Origin: Defluviicoccus sp.
GTDB lineage: Bacteria; Pseudomonadota; Alphaproteobacteria; MPNO01
Direction of reading: 5' to 3'
Length of the DNA stretch: 8,351 nt
Assembly (NCBI GenBank): GCA_028820945.1
Contig: JAPPHW010000413.1
Location: 1 to 8,351, forward strand
Part shown: positions 4,157-8,351 of the stretch, one piece after another
Position numbering within the stretch: the stretch's first letter is position 1
How the letters are laid out: each line of letters begins with the position of its first letter
Program-made: the position numbers and the translations under genes
The notes under the pieces: generated by a model
Seen by the model: the letters and a program-made list of their open reading frames with translations, nothing else
Databases searched by the model: none
Told to the model about the DNA's origin: nothing

Positions 4157-7100
4157 GACAGGGCGGCGTCGAGCAGCGCCGCGGGAACCGCCATCGCGAC
4201 CGGTCCGACGGTCCAGATCAGGGTGCAGTCGATCCGCTTGCCGGGATAGATTTCCGCCAGCAGCGCCCGGTAGGCGGCGAGCTGACGGAGATAGGGGGGC
4301 GGGATGTCCGCGGGCGCGCCGGGCGGGTCGCGGTCGGTCTTGAACTCGACCAAGCGGACGGCGTCGTCGCCGACGACCAGCCTGTCGATCCACCCCGAAC
4401 AGGGCCTCCCGGCGATGCGGCCGGTCACCGGCACCTCGGCCATCGAACCCGGCGCGAAAACGGCGGAGGCCGCCGGATCGGCGAGCAAAGCCCCGATTTC
4501 GTCCGCTATTTCGCGTTGCTCTCCGGTCGACAGTCCGAACGCCGGGCGGGCGAGATGGGCCTCGACGGCGGGGCGCAGATCCCCGGACGGCGGCGCCGGG
4601 ATGCGTTGCAGGACATCGTGGACGATCCGTCCGCGCCGGAAGGCGTTGCCGTCCCCGCCGGGCGAGCGCGCGGGCGTCGCGTCCTCGTCCAGCCGCGAGG
4701 GGCTGAGCGACCGCCCGGCCGGCGCTTCCTCCGGTGCCGGGCGTGTCGCCCAACCGGGGAGGGGCGGTTCTTCCGGAGCCCGCGCGCCGGCCTCCCGCAC
4801 ACGGTCGGGGGGCGCGGTCTGCCTGTCTTCGAGGACGAGTGCCCGCCCCGCCACGATCACGCCTTCATCCGGCGCTTCCAGGACCGTCTCGCGGGCTTCC
4901 GCGATCGGCTCCAGCGCGCGTTCGACCATGGCGTACCAGCAGTCGTCGGGCGCCGCGTCGCGGTTGGTGTAACCGGCAACGTAAAGCCGGTCCTCCGCGC
5001 GGGTCATCGCGACATAAAGCAGGCGGCGGTACTCTTCCTCCGCGCGCCCCCTGTCCGCCGCGGCGACCGCTTCGGAAACCCGGTCGCGCGCGTCCTGCCT
5101 GCGCTTCCAGACCAGGATCGGCGGCTCGGTATCGGACCAGAGCACCGGGTTGCGCTCGGCCGGGGGCTGCATCCTGTCGGCGAGGATGACGACCGGCGCC
5201 TGCAACCCCTTGGCGCCGTGCACCGTCAGCACCCGGACCTGGTCCCGGGCGGCCTGTTCGAGGTCGCGCTTGACCTCCGCCCGGGCGTCGCGGAACCACG
5301 AGACGAAGCCCTGGAGCGACGGGGTGTGCTCGCGCTCGTAGTCGAGGGCGAGCGCGAGGAACTCGTCGATCGGGTCCTCCGCGTCGGGGCCGAGGCGGGC
5401 GACGATCCGTTTCCGCCCGCCCATCGGGCCGAGGATGCGGCTGAAGAACTCGTAGGGCGGCACGAAGTCGGCCATCCCGAGCGCTTGGTCGAGCACCGAA
5501 CGGGCCGGGCGGAAGCGCGTTTCGCCGCCCCGCCGCGCCAGCTCGGCGGCGAGCGTCCGCTTGCCGCGGCCGTGGGCGAGCTCGAACAGCGCGGCCTCGT
5601 CGAGCCCGATCAGCGGCCCCTTCAGCACCGTGGCGAGCGTCAGGTCGTCTTCGATCGTCAGCGCCGCCTCGGCCAGCGCGAGGAGATCCATCGCCGCGAG
5701 CTGGGTCGACAGCACCAGCCGGTCGACCCCGGCGACGCCGATGGAGCGCTGCTTCAGCGCGCGAACCAGATGGTCGACGAATTCGCCGCGATGGCGGACC
5801 AGGACGATGATGTCGCCCGCGGCGATCGCCCGGCCCCTGCTTTCCAGCCGCTCGCCCGACGAGATCCATCCCTTGACGGTCTCCGCGATCGCCTCGGCGA
5901 GACGGTATGCGGCGGTCTGGTGGGTGAAGGGTTCCGCGACCGGCTGCCAGGGATCGGCAACTTCGGATTCGCTCGGCCGGGCCGGCGGCCAGAGAGTCAC
6001 CAGCCCCGCCTGCCCGGCGCGGCCGAGCGCGTGGGCCACCGGCCTTTCCCCCAGCCCCCGTCTCGCGTCGGCGTCGGCGAATACGGCGTCGACGGCACGG
6101 AGCACCGCGCCGGTGGAGCGGAAGGAATGGCCGAGCGCTACGCCCTCCCATGCGGCGCCGGCCTCCGCGACCCGGGCGCGAAACGCCTCGCGCATGGCGG
6201 AGAACGCGTCCGCCTCGACGCCCTGGAAGCTGTAGATCGACTGTTTCGGGTCGCCGACGGCGAAGATCGTGCGCGCGGCGTCCCGGGCGCTCTCGCCGGC
6301 GAAGAAATCGGCGGCCAGCGCGCGAACCACCGCCCATTGCCGGGGATTGGTGTCCTGCGCCTCGTCGATCAGCACGTGGTCGATCCCGCCGTCGAGCTTG
6401 TAGAGCACCCAGAGCGCGGCGGCCTCGTCCTCGACCAGCCTTTGCACGCCCGAGATCAGGTCGTCGTAGTCGAGCCGACCCTGGCGCGCCTTCTCGTCCC
6501 GGTAGGAGGCGAGCAGCGCGGCGCCGATCCGGGCGAGCGCCGCGCTCTCGGCGGCCGCGCCGGCGGCGAGCAGCCGTTCGCGGACCGCCCGGACGCGTTC
6601 CGCCTCCGTCCGCCAGGCCTCGACGGTATCGGGCGCGGCGGCCGCCACGGGTTTGGTGGGAAGGTTTTTCCGGATGTCGCCCTTCTGCGTCAGGAACGCC
6701 AGCGCGTAGTCGGCGAAGGCGCCGGGGCTCGGGTCCGGAGTCTTCAGCCACGCCGCGATCGCCGCCCCGGCCTTGCGGTCGGTCGCCTGCCCTCCCGCGA
6801 GCGCCTCCGCCGCCCGCTCCAGCCCCGCGCGGTCGAAATTCCCCTCCGCCCCGGCGGCAACGAGGACGGTTCGCTCGGTCTCGTCGGGGTCGAGCCGGAA
6901 ATAACGTTGCGTCGCCGCCTCGATGTTCGGAAACGCCCTCTCGGCCAGGGCGGCCACCTTGTCGCGGCCGCTCGCAAGCGCGGCCATCAGGGTGTCGAAC
7001 CCGCTTTCCCCGCCCCGCGCGGCGACGGTGACGAACGCCCGGGCGAGCGGGGAATCGGGATCGCGGCCGGCCTCGACGATCACCGCGTCGCGGGCGCGGC

Positions 7101-7560
7101 GCAGGGTCTCCCCTTCGGTCCGGTCGTCCATCACGCTGAAATGCGGGTCGATGCGCGCTTCGAGCGGGAAACGACCGAGCACGGACTGGCAGAAGGCGTG
7201 GATGGTCTGGATCTTCATTCCGCCGGGCGCGTCGAGCACCTGGAGGAAAAGGGCGCGCGCCCGGGCTACGGTTTCGGCGTCGGGCGGCTCCTCCAGAAGC
7301 GCCGCGAGGGTGCTTTCGAGCGCGGCGCCCGGCATCGCCGACCAGGCCCCGAGCGCCTCGAATATCCGATTGGCCATCTCGGCCGCCGCCGCCCGGGTGA
7401 AGGTGAGCGCGAGGATCCGCTCGGGCGGCGTCCCGGCGAGCAGGAGCCGCAGCACCCGGTCGGCGAGCACCTTGGTCTTGCCGGTCCCGGCGGACGCGTC
7501 GACCCAGGCCGAGACCGCCGGCCGGGATGCGACGACCTGTCCGTCGGGCGCGCTCACCAT
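4153..7560 (-). CDS. addA: Double-strand break repair helicase-nuclease subunit AddA
   Basis: A 1135-residue UvrD/RecB-type helicase with a C-terminal RecB-family nuclease, normal length for an alphaproteobacterial AddA. With AddB it unwinds and resects broken DNA ends to load RecA. Motifs in order: Walker A ASAGTGKT (22-29), [23 protein letters not shown] with His121, Walker B DEAQDT (Asp399-Glu400), GDPKQS (436-441), TVHGAKGLQ (His781), and [12 protein letters not shown] with Arg854. The nuclease has [18 protein letters not shown] with Asp1059, VEFKTDRD with Glu1072 and Lys1074, and YLRQLAAYR. The catalytic acid before Phe-Lys is Glu rather than the Asp of the usual D-Y-K. The ATG at 7560 was chosen because GAGG lies five bases upstream and it overlaps the addB stop (7554-7556) as ATGGTGA, implying coupled translation. 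An in-frame extension to 8103 only runs through addB sequence and is not real. Confidence 0.98.
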   Translation of the reverse strand: MVSAPDGQVVASRPAVSAWVDASAGTGKTKVLADRVLRLLLAGTPPERILALTFTRAAAAEMANRIFEALGAWSAMPGAALESTLAALLEEPPDAETVARARALFLQVLDAPGGMKIQTIHAFCQSVLGRFPLEARIDPHFSVMDDRTEGETLRRARDAVIVEAGRDPDSPLARAFVTVAARGGESGFDTLMAALASGRDKVAALAERAFPNIEAATQRYFRLDPDETERTVLVAAGAEGNFDRAGLERAAEALAGGQATDRKAGAAIAAWLKTPDPSPGAFADYALAFLTQKGDIRKNLPTKPVAAAAPDTVEAWRTEAERVRAVRERLLAAGAAAESAALARIGAALLASYRDEKARQGRLDYDDLISGVQRLVEDEAAALWVLYKLDGGIDHVLIDEAQDTNPRQWAVVRALAADFFAGESARDAARTIFAVGDPKQSIYSFQGVEADAFSAMREAFRARVAEAGAAWEGVALGHSFRSTGAVLRAVDAVFADADARRGLGERPVAHALGRAGQAGLVTLWPPARPSESEVADPWQPVAEPFTHQTAAYRLAEAIAETVKGWISSGERLESRGRAIAAGDIIVLVRHRGEFVDHLVRALKQRSIGVAGVDRLVLSTQLAAMDLLALAEAALTIEDDLTLATVLKGPLIGLDEAALFELAHGRGKRTLAAELARRGGETRFRPARSVLDQALGMADFVPPYEFFSRILGPMGGRKRIVARLGPDAEDPIDEFLALALDYEREHTPSLQGFVSWFRDARAEVKRDLEQAARDQVRVLTVHGAKGLQAPVVILADRMQPPAERNPVLWSDTEPPILVWKRRQDARDRVSEAVAAADRGRAEEEYRRLLYVAMTRAEDRLYVAGYTNRDAAPDDCWYAMVERALEPIAEARETVLEAPDEGVIVAGRALVLEDRQTAPPDRVREAGARAPEEPPLPGWATRPAPEEAPAGRSLSPSRLDEDATPARSPGGDGNAFRRGRIVHDVLQRIPAPPSGDLRPAVEAHLARPAFGLSTGEQREIADEIGALLADPAASAVFAPGSMAEVPVTGRIAGRPCSGWIDRLVVGDDAVRLVEFKTDRDPPGAPADIPPPYLRQLAAYRALLAEIYPGKRIDCTLIWTVGPVAMAVPAALLDAALS

Positions 7561-8351
7561 CGCCGCCTCGCGGTTCGTCCGGGAGCGTATTCGGCGAGCC
7601 GCTCCAGATGCTCGTAATCGCTGAAGGCCGGCGCGCGGTCGGCATGCGGCTGGGGAATGTAGGGCATGTCGGGATCGTCGAATTGCCCGATCAGGCGTTC
7701 GAGACCGGCGCGGGCGTCCGCCGCGTCGGCGTCGACCGGCGCCACCTCGCCGGGGGGATCGCCGCCGGAAAGCCTCCAGTAGGCGAGGGCGGGATCGGCC
7801 GCGGGACCGATCCCCTCGAACCCGCCGGCGGCAAGGATCGCCGCCTCGAGGGGCAATTGCGGCGCGACGCCCGCCGCGACGTCCTTCCTGGAAGGAACCG
7901 CGCCTGTCTTGTAGTCGACGATTTCGGCGCCTCCGTCCGCCATCGCGTCGATACGGTCGGCCCGCGCCGTCAGGACGAAGGGGCCGGCGGGGGCCGGGAA
8001 TTCGATCCGGCCCTCGAGTTCGGTGGCGGTCCTCGCGATGCCGGCCCTCCGTTCGCGCTCGTGCTCGACGAACCAGCGCGCGACGCGCTCGAAACGCGGC
8101 CACCAGAACGCCCGAACGCCGGGGCGCTCGACCGTCCTGCCGAGCGCTTCCCGCCCGATCGCGACCAGCCGCTCATAGGCATCGGCCGGCAGCGCGTCGG
8201 GGAAAGCGCGGAGAAACGCGTCCAGGGCGTCGTGGACGAACCGGCCGCGTTCGGCGCCCCCGGGGTCGGCGTCGATCGGATCGAGCGCTTTCAGGCCCAG
8301 CACGTGACGCGCATAGATCGCGTAGGGATCGCGGATCAGCGTCTCGACCTG
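7554..8351 (-). CDS. addB: Double-strand break repair subunit AddB, C-terminal 265 residues (5' part outside window)
   Basis: The frame is open to the window edge and begins inside the gene with VETLIRDPYAIYARHVLGLKALDP, the conserved entry to the AddB nuclease region. It continues with AERGRFVHDAL, RADRID, and EIVDYKTG (Asp codon 7914-7916), then QLPLEAAIL, which make up the RecB-type nuclease core. AddB is the second nuclease subunit of AddAB and cuts one of the two strands. No cysteine occurs in this part, although the iron-sulfur type of AddB known from Bacillus has three of its four cluster cysteines near the C-terminus. Its stop codon overlaps the addA start. The apparent start at 8303 is an internal GTG, not the true start. 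Confidence 0.96.
   Translation of the reverse strand, partial: QVETLIRDPYAIYARHVLGLKALDPIDADPGGAERGRFVHDALDAFLRAFPDALPADAYERLVAIGREALGRTVERPGVRAFWWPRFERVARWFVEHERERRAGIARTATELEGRIEFPAPAGPFVLTARADRIDAMADGGAEIVDYKTGAVPSRKDVAAGVAPQLPLEAAILAAGGFEGIGPAADPALAYWRLSGGDPPGEVAPVDADAADARAGLERLIGQFDDPDMPYIPQPHADRAPAFSDYEHLERLAEYAPGRTARRRW

Noticed and set aside
4516..7617. A 1033-codon open frame on the plus strand opposite addA
   Set aside because: Its translation is rich in Arg, Gly and Pro with no recognisable domain. It is the expected antisense shadow of a GC-rich gene with strong third-position bias, and addA has all its motifs on the other strand.
7561..8103. N-terminal extension of AddA to 8103
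   Set aside because: It runs through addB in another frame and is Arg/Gly-rich. The ATG at 7560 has a GAGG site, overlaps the addB stop and starts just before Walker A.

Overview
The window is GC-rich chromosomal DNA, with G or C at most third codon positions. It most likely comes from an alphaproteobacterium. The main evidence is the addB-addA-trxA order at the right, the alphaproteobacterial style of AddA and AddB, and a short CHCC zinc-finger protein resembling the mitochondrial complex I subunit NDUFS6. The genus cannot be read from the sequence. I see no mobile element, CRISPR array or phage gene.

Left part (1-620, minus strand): the 5' end of a periplasmic substrate-binding protein gene of the branched-chain amino acid/amide (LivK/UrtA-like) type, cut by the window edge, with a plausible promoter. 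Upstream of it, on the same strand, is a complete tRNA-Arg(CCG) with its own promoter and a weak candidate terminator. Centre-left (766-3116, plus strand): a PotF-like polyamine-binding protein, then a 395-residue zinc-site protein of the cobalamin-independent methionine synthase (MetE C-terminal) family. They are separated by 65 bases holding a strong GC hairpin. No polyamine permease or ATPase gene is present, so the binding protein is an orphan here. Centre (3237-3749, plus strand): a solitary HigA/VapI-type repressor without a HigB toxin, then the 57-residue CHCC zinc-finger gene.

Right part (3768-8351, minus strand): addB (3' part only), addA (complete) and trxA, transcribed leftwards. 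addB and addA overlap by 7 bases and are probably translationally coupled. AddAB is the helicase-nuclease that resects double-strand breaks for RecA. trxA is close behind but appears to have its own promoter overlapping the addA stop codon. trxA and the zinc-finger gene converge with 18 bases between their stop codons.

Most of the window is ordinary housekeeping sequence. The parts most worth a second look are the pairing of an orphan polyamine-binding protein (with mixed PotF/PotD pocket residues) and a folate-domain-less MetE-like protein, the lone HigA with a dyad at its promoter, the very short NDUFS6-like gene, and the absence of Fe-S cysteines in the visible AddB C-terminus. None of these amounts to a demonstrated new system.
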